Assembly (NCBI GenBank): GCA_029782025.1
Contig: JAKOVR010000105.1
Coordinates: 1 to 64,000, forward strand
DNA length: 64,000 nt
Reading direction: 5' to 3'
DNA from: Actinomycetes bacterium
GTDB lineage: Bacteria; Actinomycetota; Acidimicrobiia; Acidimicrobiales; Acidimicrobilacustridaceae
The notes under the pieces: generated by a model
Told to the model about the DNA's origin: nothing
Database searches by the model: none
The model's input: the letters and a program-made list of their open reading frames with translations, nothing else
Translations under genes and position numbers: made by a program
Part shown: positions 1 to 11,686 of the stretch, piece by piece
Layout: each line of letters starts with the position of its first letter
How positions within the stretch are numbered: position 1 is the stretch's first letter

Positions 1-173
1 ACGAGGGTGCCGTAGCTCCAGTTCACGTCGGCCAGCCGACGCTGGTAGCGGGGGCAGTCGTCCGGGCACCGCCACGGCGCCTCGGGGGCCAGATCGAGGT
101 CGCACTTGCGCACCGTCTCGCCGTTGGCGTACGTCCGGCTCTCGAAGTGCTTGCAGTCCTGCCGCATCGGCAT
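1..173 (-). CDS. Cys-rich small protein (3' end cut by window edge)
   Basis: The minus strand is open from an ATG at 173 to the window edge and gives 57 codons. The peptide begins MPMRQDCKHFES and holds paired cysteines (DCKHF, RKCDL, WRCPDDCPRYQRR), a pattern that suggests metal binding, although no family is recognised. A GGGGGCGGGC stretch lies just before the start, 16 bases after the stop of the FHA gene, so the two are probably co-transcribed. An in-frame ATG at 167 is an alternative start. The C-terminus lies outside the window, so length and function cannot be judged. The regular codon pattern and the conserved-looking cysteine spacing are the reasons for calling it a gene. Confidence 0.55.
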   Translation of the reverse strand, partial: MPMRQDCKHFESRTYANGETVRKCDLDLAPEAPWRCPDDCPRYQRRLADVNWSYGTL

Positions 174-189
174 GCCCGCCCCCGACGGA

Positions 190-660
190 TCAGTGCAGGC
201 CGGGGCGCTCGCGGGGCGCGGAGGGGCTCGGCCGTTGCGACGGCGGCCGTCCGGACTGTCCCGGGCGGTGCATCTTCTGGCTGGCCTGGGTGAGCTTGCG
301 CGCCTCTTCGGAGATGCGGTGGCCCTCGGCCAGGGAGATGGCGGCGGTGGTCGCCCGGTGCTCGGTCTCGTGGCCCTGATGGATCACGAGCTCGGTCTCC
401 CCGATCCGCACGACGTTGCCGGCCTGGACGATCATCGGCTCGGCGATGCGCTCGCCGTCGATGTAGGTGCCGTTGGCGCTGCCGAGGTCTTCCACCACCA
501 AGCCGACCGCGGTGGGATCGAGCTTGGCGTGACGACGGGACGCCGTCGGGTCCTCGATCAGGATCCCGTCGCAGTCGCGACCGACCTCGACCTCGACCTC
601 GACGGTGACCACCCGTGGGGAATGGCCCGGTTCGGTGACCTGCACCCAATAGCCGCTCAT
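190..660 (-). CDS. FHA-domain protein
   Basis: This 156-residue cytosolic protein carries an N-terminal forkhead-associated domain (about residues 20-95), which in this family binds phosphothreonine peptides made by Ser/Thr kinases. The diagnostic residues are visible: GR at the first loop, SRRHA, and the D-x-x-SANGTYIDG loop. The last 60 residues are Pro/Ser/Arg-rich and look disordered. The ATG at 660 is preceded by AGGTAGGAAAC. It sits between a small membrane protein upstream and a Cys-rich protein downstream on the same strand, suggesting a small phospho-signalling operon. No kinase is present in the window, so the partner is unknown. Confidence 0.85.
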   Translation of the reverse strand: MSGYWVQVTEPGHSPRVVTVEVEVEVGRDCDGILIEDPTASRRHAKLDPTAVGLVVEDLGSANGTYIDGERIAEPMIVQAGNVVRIGETELVIHQGHETEHRATTAAISLAEGHRISEEARKLTQASQKMHRPGQSGRPPSQRPSPSAPRERPGLH

Positions 661-702
661 CGGTTTCCTACCTCGATCTCGTCCCCAGCACGCCTGCCGC
701 AG

Positions 703-954
703 CTACTTCTTCATCACCAGCAGGAGGATGACCACCACCACGGCGATGGCCACCACGGCACCGATCACGATCACCATGGTGTTCCCGCCACCCGCGGCCG
801 CCGCCGGTTCGGCCGGGGCCGGCGCCGCGTCCGGCTGGGGAGCCTCGGCCTTGGCGGCCGCGACCATGTTCTGGAGGTCCTCGCCGCTGAGCATGACGGT
901 CTCTTCCTTGCGCTTCTCCTCGCGGGAGCCGCGGAAGTCGCCCTGATCACTCAC
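703..954 (-). CDS. small tail-anchored membrane protein
   Basis: This 83-residue protein has a charged N-terminus, an Ala/Pro-rich linker (about residues 35-55) and one C-terminal hydrophobic helix (MVIVIGAVVAIAVVVVILLL) that ends in MKK, so it should be a tail-anchored single-pass membrane protein. The chosen start is the GTG at 954 because AAAGGGG lies 8 bases upstream; an internal ATG (MLSGEDL) would give 63 residues. A TAGACT hexamer on the minus strand (988-993) may be its own -10 box, which would separate it from sufB. It lies directly upstream of the FHA gene. No family is recognised. Confidence 0.6.
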   Translation of the reverse strand: MSDQGDFRGSREEKRKEETVMLSGEDLQNMVAAAKAEAPQPDAAPAPAEPAAAAGGGNTMVIVIGAVVAIAVVVVILLLVMKK

Positions 955-1021
955 CTGGAATCCCCTTTCGTGGGCTTGCCCGGGGCGAGTCTAGATCCCC
1001 CCGGAGCAGCGCACAGGGACA

Positions 1022-2425
1022 TCACCCGACCGAGCCCTCCATCTGGAGCTCGATCAGCCGCGACCACTCCACCGCGTACTCCATCGGGAGGGTGCGGGTG
1101 ACGGGCTCGATGAAGCCGTTGACCACCATGCCCATGGCCTGCTCCTCGGACAACCCGCGGCTCATCAGGTAGAAGAGCTGCTCGTCGGCCACCTTCGACA
1201 CGGTGGCCTCGTGGCCGATCACGGCGTCGTGGGCGCCGACCTCCATGTAGGGGAAGGTGTCGCTGACCGAGTCCCCGTCGAGGATGAGGGCGTCGCACTG
1301 GACGTGGCTCTTGCAGCCGTACGCGTCGTCCTCGACCCGGACGAGCCCGCGGTAGCTGGTACGACCGCCGTCCTTGCTGATGGACTTCGACACGATCTTG
1401 CTGGTGGTCTCCGGGGCGGCGTGCACCATCTTGGCCCCGGTGTCCTGGTGCTGCCCGGCGCCGGCGTAGGCCACCGAGAGGACCTCACCCGACGCCTTCG
1501 GGCCCATCAGCCACACCGCCGGGTACTTCATGGTGAGGCGCGACCCGATGTTGCCGTCGATCCACTCCATGTGCCCTTCGGCCTCGACCCGGGCCCGCTT
1601 GGTGACCAGGTTGAAGACGTTGTTGGACCAGTTCTGGATCGTGGTGTAGGTGACGCGGGCGCTGGGCTTGACGATGATCTCCACCACGGCGGAGTGCAGC
1701 GAGTCCGAGGTGTACACCGGGGCCGAGCACCCTTCGATGTAGTGCACCTGGCTGCCCTCGTCGGCGATGATCAGCGTGCGCTCGAACTGCCCCATGTTCT
1801 CGGCGTTGATCCGGAAGTAGGCCTGCAGCGGCATGTCGACCGTGACGCCCGGGGGCACGTAGATGAAGGACCCGCCGCTCCACACCGAGGTGTTGAGGGC
1901 CGAGAACTTGTTGTCGTTCTTCGGGATGACGGTGCCGAAGTACTGCTTCACCAGCTCGGGGTACTCCCGCAGGGCGGTGTCCATGTCGCAGAACACCACG
2001 CCCAGCTTCTCGAGGTCGGCCCGGTTGCGGTGGAACACCACCTCGCTCTCGTACTGGGCGGTGACGCCGGCGAGGTACTTCCGCTCCGCCTCGGGGATCC
2101 CGAGCTTCTCGTAGGTCTCCTTGATCGCGTCGGGGAGCTCTTCCCACTCGTCGACCTGCCCCTGGGTGGGCTTGATGTAGTAGTAGATGTCGTCGAAGTA
2201 GATCTCCGACATGTCGCCACCCCATGAGGGCATCGGCCGCTTGCGGAAGTGGCGCAGCGAGGTGAGGCGCTCGTCGAGCATCCACTGGGGCTCGCCCTTC
2301 ATCCAGGACATCTCCCGGACGATGTCCTCGGTGAGGCCGCGCTTGGGCTTGTAGACGTAGTCCTCGGCGTCGCTCCAGCCCAGCTTGTAGCGGGAAAGGT
2401 CGAGGCCGATGTCGGTGGTGCTCAT
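1022..2425 (-). CDS. sufB: Fe-S cluster assembly protein SufB
   Basis: This 467-residue protein matches SufB over its whole length; SufB is the scaffold subunit of the SufBCD complex that builds Fe-S clusters in the cytosol. Recognisable stretches include the N-terminal [19 protein letters not shown], the beta-helix core with YVPPGV and [10 protein letters not shown], and the C-terminal [25 protein letters not shown] and [22 protein letters not shown]. The ATG at 2425 is preceded by GGAGG. The usual neighbours sufC, sufD, sufS and sufU are absent: the next genes are a membrane protein and an FHA protein. Regulation may involve the AT-rich element at 2472-2491. Confidence 0.95.
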   Translation of the reverse strand: MSTTDIGLDLSRYKLGWSDAEDYVYKPKRGLTEDIVREMSWMKGEPQWMLDERLTSLRHFRKRPMPSWGGDMSEIYFDDIYYYIKPTQGQVDEWEELPDAIKETYEKLGIPEAERKYLAGVTAQYESEVVFHRNRADLEKLGVVFCDMDTALREYPELVKQYFGTVIPKNDNKFSALNTSVWSGGSFIYVPPGVTVDMPLQAYFRINAENMGQFERTLIIADEGSQVHYIEGCSAPVYTSDSLHSAVVEIIVKPSARVTYTTIQNWSNNVFNLVTKRARVEAEGHMEWIDGNIGSRLTMKYPAVWLMGPKASGEVLSVAYAGAGQHQDTGAKMVHAAPETTSKIVSKSISKDGGRTSYRGLVRVEDDAYGCKSHVQCDALILDGDSVSDTFPYMEVGAHDAVIGHEATVSKVADEQLFYLMSRGLSEEQAMGMVVNGFIEPVTRTLPMEYAVEWSRLIELQMEGSVG

Positions 2426-2471
2426 GGTGGCCCTCCGGACCGGCCGGGCGGCGCGCCCGGCCGAATTTCTC

Positions 2472-2491
2472 CTATGGCGATAGTAACAATA
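2472..2491 (-). promoter_or_regulatory. candidate promoter/operator of sufB
   Basis: This is an AT-rich island in GC-rich DNA, directly upstream of sufB. Read on the minus strand it contains TATTGT and TACTAT hexamers followed by CTAT-CGCC-ATAG, an imperfect dyad with 4-base arms (plus-strand 2472-2483) that would cover the transcription start. The position suits an Fe-S-responsive repressor, but the sequence does not clearly match a SufR or IscR site known to me, so the regulator is unassigned. Confidence 0.35.
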
Positions 2492-2499
2492 CCCGATGA

Positions 2500-3654
2500 T
2501 CAGGCCGGGTGCACACGCAGGATGGCGCCCGGGTCCGCATCCTGAGCCACGAAGAGGTCGCCGTCAGGGCCCTGCACCGCCACCCGCAGGCGGCCCTGGT
2601 CGGTGACGGCGCCGGCCTGGGCCACCACCGCGCCGGCGGCGTCGAGGCTGAGGATCCGGAGTTGCGCGCCCTTGAGCGCGGCCACGACCAGCGCCCCGTC
2701 CCACGCCTTCCACTGCGCCCCGGTGACGAACCCGGCCCCCGACGTGGCGATCGTGGGGCACCCCGACGACCAGGTGGCGACCTTGGCGCCGGGGAAGGCG
2801 GCGAGGTCGGTCATCGGGACGCTTTCGTTGTAGCCGACGCTCCCGTCGGTGGGCACCGGGTTCCAGCCGTAGTTGGCCCCGGCCACCATGACGTTGACCT
2901 CGTCGTCGCAGGTCGGACCGTGCTCGACCGCGAACGCCATGCCGTCAGCAGGGCGGAAGGCCAGGCCCTGGGCGTTGCGGTGCCCGTAGTTGTAGATCTC
3001 GGGACGGAAGGGCGGGCCGGCGTTGCCGGCCGCGGGCGCCCCGTCACGGTCGACGCGCAGGACCTTGCCCCCGAGGCTGGCCGGGTCCTGCGGGAAGGTG
3101 CCGGTGGCGGCATCGCCGGCGGTGACCCACAGGTAGCCGTCGGGCCCGAACCGGGTGCGACAGCCGGCGTGGCGGCCGGCCTGCCCGAGAGCGTTCACGG
3201 GCAGCCCGGTGAGGATGTCGGTACGCCCGCTCAGGGCGGTGTACGCCGCGTCGACCTGCCACCGGGCGACGCGGATGTCGCGGCTGCCGCCCTGGTTGGC
3301 GAGGAAGCAGGCGAAGACGGAGCGGTTCGAGGTGAACGCGGGATCCACCGCCAGCCCCATGAGCCCGGCCTCCCCGAGCACCTCGATGTCGGCGGGGCCG
3401 CCGAGGGTGTGCACCGCGCCGCCGACGAAGGCGTGGATGGCACCGGTCTTCTCGGTGAAGAGCATGGTGCCGTCCGGAGCGAAGGCGATGTCCCACGGAC
3501 GGTGGAGCCCGCCGACCTCCACGCTGACCGTGAGCGCCGGGGCCTCGGGCGGCGGAGGTGGCGGCGGGGGCGGGGCGACGACGCAACCCGCCACCGCCGC
3601 CAGCAGCGGGACGGCGGCGAGCCGGGCGAAACGGAACCGGCGGGCGCGGAGCAT
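2500..3654 (-). CDS. PQQ-dependent sugar dehydrogenase family lipoprotein
   Basis: This 384-residue protein belongs to the soluble glucose/aldose sugar dehydrogenase family (six-bladed propeller, PQQ-dependent oxidation of aldoses). It has a lipoprotein signal (LLAAVAGC, Cys24) and a nine-proline linker before the catalytic domain, so it is probably tethered outside the membrane. Family motifs are present in order: [42 protein letters not shown] with the expected catalytic His, and [13 protein letters not shown] with the expected Arg. The ATG at 3654 is chosen because it gives the complete signal peptide. The gene stands alone, divergent from the PAS-GGDEF-EAL gene. Substrate is unknown. Confidence 0.85.
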   Translation of the reverse strand: MLRARRFRFARLAAVPLLAAVAGCVVAPPPPPPPPPEAPALTVSVEVGGLHRPWDIAFAPDGTMLFTEKTGAIHAFVGGAVHTLGGPADIEVLGEAGLMGLAVDPAFTSNRSVFACFLANQGGSRDIRVARWQVDAAYTALSGRTDILTGLPVNALGQAGRHAGCRTRFGPDGYLWVTAGDAATGTFPQDPASLGGKVLRVDRDGAPAAGNAGPPFRPEIYNYGHRNAQGLAFRPADGMAFAVEHGPTCDDEVNVMVAGANYGWNPVPTDGSVGYNESVPMTDLAAFPGAKVATWSSGCPTIATSGAGFVTGAQWKAWDGALVVAALKGAQLRILSLDAAGAVVAQAGAVTDQGRLRVAVQGPDGDLFVAQDADPGAILRVHPA

Positions 3655-3753
3655 CGACCGAAGGGTACCGGGCTCCCGGCCCGGTCGTTCCTCTACACTC
3701 CTGGCCTCTCCCTGGGGGGCCGGGAGAGCGCCCGATCGCCCGGAAAGCTGACC

Positions 3754-6700
3754 ATGCACGACCCTCATCTGCGGGCGGACGAACGAGGCGGCACCGACGC
3801 GGACGACGGGCACGAGCCCGTGCTCGGCAACGTCGAGTTCCGGGTCCTGGCCGAGCACGCCCCGATCGGGATCGTGCTGGCCAACCGCCACCTCCGCATC
3901 GTGTTCGTCAACCCCCGCTTCCGCGAGATCACCGGGTGGACCGGCTCCCTCCCCGCGTCGACCCTCGACCTCGCGCCCGTCGTCCACCCGGACGACCGGG
4001 ACCGCATCGCCCACCTCTACCAGGAGGCCCGGTCCGGCGGCACGGAGCTCGAGGCCGAGTTCCGGGTCCTCCGGCCCGACGGCGAGGAGCGCACGGTGGT
4101 GATCCGGGGGGCGCTGGTGCACGCCGGTGGCGCGGCCGACGGTCGTCCCGACGGGGTCATCGGCACGCTCGTCGACGTCACCGAGCAGCGGCGGGCCGAG
4201 GCGGAGCGAGCCAACGAGGAGCGGCGCTACCGCGACCTCGTCACCCGCTCGGCGGTCGGGCAGGCCGTCTACGACATGGACGGCGTGCTCGTCGACGTCA
4301 ACCGCTCCTGGGCCGACCTGCTGGGCTACGAACCCGCCGAGGTGGTGGGATCCCGGGCCATCGACCACGTCCACCCCGACGACCGGCGCGCGCTGGTGAG
4401 GAAGGTCGAGGACCTCGTCGCCGGCAGCATCCGCTTGATCGAGAACGAGCGCCGGTTGCTCCGCCGCGACGGGTCGTCGGTGTGGGTGGCGAGCACCATC
4501 ACCATCGAGCGCGACCTCGACGGCACCCCGCGGCACTTCCACTCGATCGTGGTCGACATCGACGAGCGCAAGCGGGCCGAGCTGGCCCTCCATGACCACG
4601 AGCGCCAGTACGCCGCGGTGGTGTCGTCCATGCACGACGGCCTCGTGGTGCACGACGACGCTGGCGTACTGCTGGCCAACGCCAGTGCGGCCCGCATCAT
4701 GGGGCTTCCCGAGGATCAGCTGTCGGACGGCACCCTGCTCGCCCGCATCGAGGTGTGCGACGCCGCCGGCACGCCCCTCGCCCTCCATGAGCGGCCGTCG
4801 ATGATCGCGTTGCGCGAGGGCCGGGCCTGCCACGGCGTGATCCAGGGCATCCGCGCCCTCGACGGCACGTTGCGGTGGTGCCTGACCAACGCCGTGCCGC
4901 TCTACCACTCGGGCGACGACGGGCCGCCCTATGCCGTGGCCCTCATGTTCTCCGACATCACGGAGCGCCAGAAGGCCGAGGACGAGCTGCGCCAGAGCGA
5001 GGAGCGGTTCCGGACCCTGGCCGACGCGCTCCCCGTCGGCGTCTACCACGCCGACGCCACCGGCGACCTGCTCTACGTGAACCCACGGTGGGTCGAGATC
5101 AGCGGGACCGGGCTCGACCAGGCCGGCGACGTCAAGTCGCTCCACCGGGTCCATCCCGACGACCTCGAGGCCTTCCGGGCCGAGCTCCGGCGCGCCTTCG
5201 CCGACCACTCGCCGTTCCACGCCCGGTACCGGCTGCGGAGCGCCACCGGTGAGGAGCGGTGGGTGAGCTCCCGCGGCGCCGCGGTCTTCGCCCCGGACGG
5301 CACCACGGTGGAGGCGTTCGTCGGGTCGATCGAGGACATCACCCCGCTGGTGACCGCCCAGGAGGAGACCCACCGTCTGGCCGGGATCGTCGAATCGACC
5401 AGCGACATGGTGGGCATCGCCGACCAGCGCACCGACACCTTCGTGTACCTCAACGCCGCGGCCAGGGAGGCGTTCGGTCTGGTCGACGTCGACGTCACCA
5501 CCGTGCGTGACTCCTCGTTCATGACCGACGAGACCCGCCGACGGATGCACGACGAGATCCTCCCCGTCCTGCGCCGCGGTCAGAACTGGAGCGGCGAGCT
5601 CACGATGCTCGGCGGTGACGGGCAGGTGATCCACGTCTGGCAGTCGATGACCCCCGAGATCGACGGCGAAGGCGTGCTCACCCACATCTCGTCGGTGGGA
5701 CGCGACGTCACCGAGCAGCGCCGGGAGCAGGAGGAGCTGGTGCGTCGGGCCAGCCACGACGACCTGACCGGCCTCCCCAACCGGACGCTGCTCCTCGAAC
5801 ACCTCGATGCCGCCCTCGCCGCCGCCGGCGACGACGACACCCACCTGGCTCTGCTGTTCGTCGATCTCGACCGCTTCAAGCACGTCAACGACTCCCTCGG
5901 CCACACCGCCGGCGACGCCCTCCTCGTCGAGGCGGCCGAGCGCATCAGGGCCGTGCTCCGCCCCACCGACATCGTGGCCCGCATCGGCGGCGACGAGTTC
6001 GTGATCCTCTGCCTCGACGTCACCGACGAGAAGCACGCCGTCGCCTGCGCCAACCGGGTGAGCGCGGCCCTCGAGCGGGCGCCGTTCCTGCTCGAGGGCG
6101 CCGAGGTGAGCGTCACGGCGTCGATCGGGATCGCCCTGTCGGGCCCGGGGAAGGCCGAGCGCAGCGCCACCCACCCCGAGGCCATCCTCCGCGACGCCGA
6201 CGCCGCCATGTACCGGGCCAAGGACCTCGGGCGAGCCCGCCTCGAGATCTTCGACGAGCACATGCGGGCCCGCTCCGCTCAGCGGGTCCACCTCACCGAC
6301 CAGCTCACGTCCGGGATCGAATCGGGCGCCATCGAGGTGCACTACCAGCCGTGCGTCGACCTCCGGACCGGCCGGGTGACCAGCGTCGAGGCCCTGGCCC
6401 GGTGGCGCCACCCGGACCGGGGGGTCCTCGGTCCCAAGGAGTTCATCGAGCTGGCCGAGGAGACGGGGCTCATCGTCGGCCTGGGCCTCGTCGTGCTCTC
6501 CAAGTCCTGCATCCAGGCCCGGGAGTGGGAGCGGGCGCTGGGCAACGCCATGCCGCGGGTCCACGTCAACCTCTCGGCCCGCCAACTCACGGCCAGCAAC
6601 CTCCCGGACCTGGTCCGGGGCGTGCTGGCCGACACCGAGCTCACCCCCCACCGGCTGTGCCTCGAGATCACCGAGAGTGTGCTGATGGAGGACGCCGAAG

Positions 6701-7059
6701 CGGTGCTCGACACGCTGGCCGACCTGAAGGCCATCGGCGTGTCGCTCGCCATCGACGACTTCGGCACCGGGTACTCGTCGCTGTCGTACCTCCGCCGGTT
6801 CCCGGTCGACGTGCTCAAGGTCGACCACTCCTTCGTCGACGGCCTCGGGCCCGACGCCGAGGACTCCGCCATCGTGGAGGCCATCGTCGGGCTGGCCCGC
6901 ACCCTCCAGCTCGAGGCCATCGCCGAAGGCGTGGAGACCGAGGACCAGGTGCGGCTCCTGAAGAAGCTGGGCTGCGGCTCGGCGCAGGGCTTCTACTTCG
7001 CCCGGCCGGCGCCACCCGACGCCGTCACCGCCCTGCTCCAGGACGGCTTCGTGCTCTAG
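3754..7059 (+). CDS. multi-PAS GGDEF-EAL cyclic-di-GMP protein
   Basis: This 1101-residue protein has about five PAS-type sensor domains (residues 25-660), a GGDEF diguanylate cyclase domain and a C-terminal EAL phosphodiesterase domain. The GGDEF motif is intact at 745-749 and is preceded by an RPTD inhibitory-site motif with the expected five-residue spacing. The EAL motif is intact at 879-881, followed by NLSARQL, EITES and DDFGTGYSS, so both activities are possible. There is no transmembrane segment; it should sense a cytosolic ligand or cofactor. The ATG at 3754 follows GGAAAG, and a TACACT hexamer lies about 55 bases upstream. The gene ends in a tandem 18-bp repeat. Confidence 0.93.
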   Translation: MHDPHLRADERGGTDADDGHEPVLGNVEFRVLAEHAPIGIVLANRHLRIVFVNPRFREITGWTGSLPASTLDLAPVVHPDDRDRIAHLYQEARSGGTELEAEFRVLRPDGEERTVVIRGALVHAGGAADGRPDGVIGTLVDVTEQRRAEAERANEERRYRDLVTRSAVGQAVYDMDGVLVDVNRSWADLLGYEPAEVVGSRAIDHVHPDDRRALVRKVEDLVAGSIRLIENERRLLRRDGSSVWVASTITIERDLDGTPRHFHSIVVDIDERKRAELALHDHERQYAAVVSSMHDGLVVHDDAGVLLANASAARIMGLPEDQLSDGTLLARIEVCDAAGTPLALHERPSMIALREGRACHGVIQGIRALDGTLRWCLTNAVPLYHSGDDGPPYAVALMFSDITERQKAEDELRQSEERFRTLADALPVGVYHADATGDLLYVNPRWVEISGTGLDQAGDVKSLHRVHPDDLEAFRAELRRAFADHSPFHARYRLRSATGEERWVSSRGAAVFAPDGTTVEAFVGSIEDITPLVTAQEETHRLAGIVESTSDMVGIADQRTDTFVYLNAAAREAFGLVDVDVTTVRDSSFMTDETRRRMHDEILPVLRRGQNWSGELTMLGGDGQVIHVWQSMTPEIDGEGVLTHISSVGRDVTEQRREQEELVRRASHDDLTGLPNRTLLLEHLDAALAAAGDDDTHLALLFVDLDRFKHVNDSLGHTAGDALLVEAAERIRAVLRPTDIVARIGGDEFVILCLDVTDEKHAVACANRVSAALERAPFLLEGAEVSVTASIGIALSGPGKAERSATHPEAILRDADAAMYRAKDLGRARLEIFDEHMRARSAQRVHLTDQLTSGIESGAIEVHYQPCVDLRTGRVTSVEALARWRHPDRGVLGPKEFIELAEETGLIVGLGLVVLSKSCIQAREWERALGNAMPRVHVNLSARQLTASNLPDLVRGVLADTELTPHRLCLEITESVLMEDAEAVLDTLADLKAIGVSLAIDDFGTGYSSLSYLRRFPVDVLKVDHSFVDGLGPDAEDSAIVEAIVGLARTLQLEAIAEGVETEDQVRLLKKLGCGSAQGFYFARPAPPDAVTALLQDGFVL

Positions 7060-7079
7060 GTCGGCTTCGTGCTCTAGGT
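7044..7079. repeat. tandem 18-bp duplication across two convergent stop codons
   Basis: The 18-base unit CGGCTTCGTGCTCTAGGT occurs twice, at 7044-7061 and 7062-7079, with no mismatch. The first copy holds the TAG stop of the PAS-GGDEF-EAL gene (7057-7059). The second copy holds, on the other strand, the TAG stop of the ABC exporter gene (7076-7074). The duplication is a multiple of three, so readthrough of the first stop would add six codons before a second TAG. Confidence 0.9.
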
Positions 7080-8911
7080 CGACGCCGGCACGGCGGCGGG
7101 GTCGTGGTGCCCCGACCACGCCGCGAACAACGCGGCGTACCGGCCGCCGGCGGCCACGAGCTCCCGGTGCGACCCGAGCTCCACCAGCTGTCCGTCGGCC
7201 ACCACGCCGACCCGGTCGGCCCGCTCGGAGGTGGACAGCCGGTGGGCGATGACCACCACGGTCCGGCCCTCCATCAACCGGGCGAGGGCCAGCTCGACCG
7301 CGTGCTCCGTGCCCGGGTCGAGCGAGGAGGTCGCCTCGTCGAGCACCAGGACAGCCGGGTCGACCAGCGCGGCGCGGGCCAGCGACACGAGCTGGCGCTC
7401 GCCGGCCGACAGCCGTGCCCCCCGCTCCCGCACCGGGGTGTCGAGGCCCTCGGCCAGGGCGGCGAAGCGCTCGTAGGCCCCGACGGCCCGCAGGGCGTCG
7501 TCGACCTCGGCGTCGCTGGCGCCCGGGCGGGCGATGCGCACGTTCTCCCGGATGGAGCCGGCGAACAGGAACCCCTCCTGCGGGATGACCACGATGCGGT
7601 CGCGCAGCGACGAGAGGGTGGCGTCACGCAGATCGACGCCGCCGAAGGTGACCGAGCCCGACCGCGGGTCGTAGAACCGGGCCATCAACTTGGCCAGCGT
7701 GCTCTTGCCGGCGCCGGTGGGCCCGACCAGGGCCAACTTCTCCCCCGGGGCGACCTCGACGCTGACCCCGTCGAGCACGATCGGCCCCTCGCCGCCCGGG
7801 TCACCTTCGGCGTCGGCCCCGTCGGATGCGCCGTAGGCGAACGTGACGGCGTCGACGGCGAGGACGCCGCCGACGGGGAGGTCGACGGCGCCGGGACGCT
7901 CCGGCACGTCGCTGCCGGTGTCGAGGAGGCCGAAGAGCTTGCGCAGGCCGGCGCCGGCGGACTGCACCGTGTTGAACAGCTGACTGAGCTGGTTCACGGG
8001 CTCGAAGAGGTTGTTGAGCGTGAGGACGAAGAAGACGATCGAGCCCACCGGGATCGATCCCTGGATCGCCATCCACCCGCCGACCCCGATGGCCACCGCG
8101 GTGGTCCCGAAGCCGGCCAGCTCGATCACCGGCAGGTACCAGCTCTGCACCCAGACCGACCGCATGTGGGCCTCGAGGAGGTGCTCGCTGTCGGTGCGGA
8201 ACCGGCGCACCTGCTCCTCCTCCCGGGCGAAGGCCTGGATCACCCGCACCCCGGCGATGCCCTCCTGGAGCCGCGACAAGGTCGAGGCGATGGCGTCGCG
8301 CACGTGCAGGTAGGCCCGGTTGGCGTCGCGCTGGAACTTCACCGACGCACCGACGACGAAGGGCAGGGCCACCAGGCAGACCAGCAGCAGCTGCCACGAC
8401 ACGAGCGCCAGCGCCACCATCGAGAAGGCGAGGAGCAGGATGTTGCTGATGAGCTGGATGAGGCCGAACTGCACCAGCTCGGCCAGCGAGTCGACGTCGG
8501 AGGTCATCCGGGACACGAGCACCCCGGCCTTGGAGCGGTCGAAGAAGGTCATCGACAGGCCGGTGAGGTGGCGGAACACCCGGTTGCGCAGGTCGCGCAG
8601 GAGTCCCTCCCCGGCCCGGCTGAGGTTCATGATCAGCCGCCGCGACACGACGTAGGCGAGGACGGCGGTCACGATGTTGGCCAGCACGGCCCGGAACAGC
8701 ACGGCCTTGTCGCGCTTGACGATCCCCTCGTCGATCCCGTACTTCACGAACCAGGGCATGGCCAGCGCGGCGACGGTCGAGAGGACGACCAGCGCGATGG
8801 CCCGGACGGTCTCCCGCCGGTAGGGCCGCAGCATCGGCACGAGGCGCCGGACCAGCGCGCCGGCCTGGCGGCGGTCGAGCCGGTCGGCCTGGTCGACCGC
8901 CCCCTCCATCA

Positions 8912-8912
<1 letters not shown>
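7074..8912 (-). CDS. ABC exporter half-transporter, catalytic-site subunit
   Basis: This 612-residue half-transporter has a six-helix type-I exporter membrane domain (about 20-320) and a nucleotide-binding domain. It keeps Walker A GPTGAGKST, Walker B with the catalytic glutamate (LVLDEATSSLD, Glu526) and the switch His (IAHRLS). Its signature motif is altered to LSAGE (501-505) instead of LSGGQ. The partner encoded just upstream has the complementary defect, so the pair should form a heterodimer with one degenerate ATP site. The ATG at 8912 overlaps the partner's stop codon by one base (TGATG). The exported substrate cannot be inferred. Confidence 0.9.
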
Positions 8913-10700
<1,788 letters not shown>

Positions 10701-10708
<8 letters not shown>

Positions 10709-11597
10709 CGAGCAACGCCGGCGCGAGCCGGCGCCACGCGTCGAGCGGGGTCTCGTCGCGTGCGGGGAGCACCTGGATGCAGACGTGATCGGCGCCGGCC
10801 TCGAAGTGGGCGCCGACCTTCTCACGGATCTGCTCCGGGCTCCCCCAGGCCACCAGGGCGTCGACCAGCCGGTCGCTCCCCCCGTCGGCCACGTCGTCCT
10901 CGGTGAAGCCGAGGCGGAGCAGGTTGTTGGTGTAGTTGGGCAGGCCGAGGTAGCGGCTGAGGTGGTGACGCCCCGACCGCCGGGCGGTGTCGGGGTCCTC
11001 GGTGCAGGCCACGGCGTGCTCCACCCCGATGAACGGCTCGGGGCCGAGCACCTCCCGCGCCTGGGCGGTGTGCTCGGGGATGACGTTGTAGGGATGGGCG
11101 CCGGCGGCCCGGTCGCGGGCGAGGCGCAGCATGCGGGGCCCCAGCGCGGCCAGGACCCGGGGCGGCGGGGCCGGCGGCGCGGCCGCCAGGTAGAAGGCAC
11201 GGTCCATGGCGTCGAGGTAGGCGGCCATGGCCGAGTAGGGCTTCTCGTAGGGCTCGCCGTAGAAGCCCTCGACCGAGATCTGGTGGCTGACCCCCAGACC
11301 GAGCAGGAACCGGCCGGGGAAGGCCTCGGCCACGCTCATCTGCGAGGCGTGCATGGTCATCGCCGGTCGGGCCCAGATCGAGGCGATGCCGGTGGCCAGC
11401 GCCACCCGGTCGGTGGCGGCGAGCAGGGCGGTGGCCGCCACGAACGGATCGCGGATGCCGGCCTCGGGGATCCAGATGGCGCCGTAGCCGAGCGCCTCGA
11501 CCTCGACCGCCATGTCGCGCGCCTCGGCCATCGGCACGGCCGAGAACTGGAACGCCCACACCCCGACCCGTCCGAGATCGACTCCCCCTGGCTGCAT
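10701..11597 (-). CDS. luciferase-like F420-dependent oxidoreductase
   Basis: This 298-residue TIM-barrel protein belongs to the luciferase-like monooxygenase (LLM) class of F420-dependent oxidoreductases, close to the subgroup often called the MSMEG_4141 family. Typical stretches are EALGYGAIWIPEA near the N-terminus, ALATGIASIWARPAMTMH, and GRFLLGLGVSHQ. The substrate is unknown. The ATG at 11597 is preferred over an in-frame TTG at 11606 because a TAGGGT hexamer lies 8 bases before it, as expected for a leaderless transcript. It is the first gene of the unit with the ABC exporter, so a role with an exported or detoxified compound is possible but only inferred. Confidence 0.88.
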
Positions 11598-11674
11598 CGG
11601 CCCCAACCCTACGCGGCCGGTTGTGTGGCCGCCGTACCGATTCGCGCCGCGCGTGGCCGCGGCGGGTCCGGGTG

Positions 11675-11680
11675 TAGCGT
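11675..11680 (+). promoter_or_regulatory. leaderless -10 element (TAGCGT)
   Basis: TAGCGT ends 6 bases before the ATG of the DUF2752 gene, leaving no room for a ribosome binding site. The same spacing recurs before many genes of the window, which supports its reading as a -10 box of a leaderless promoter. Confidence 0.5.
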
Positions 11681-11686
11681 GGCCCC

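Noticed and set aside
2500-7119. A 1539-codon open frame on the minus strand opposite the PAS-GGDEF-EAL gene
   Set aside because: Its upstream two thirds has no domain and is antisense to clear coding sequence; only the last 384 codons (sugar dehydrogenase) are real.
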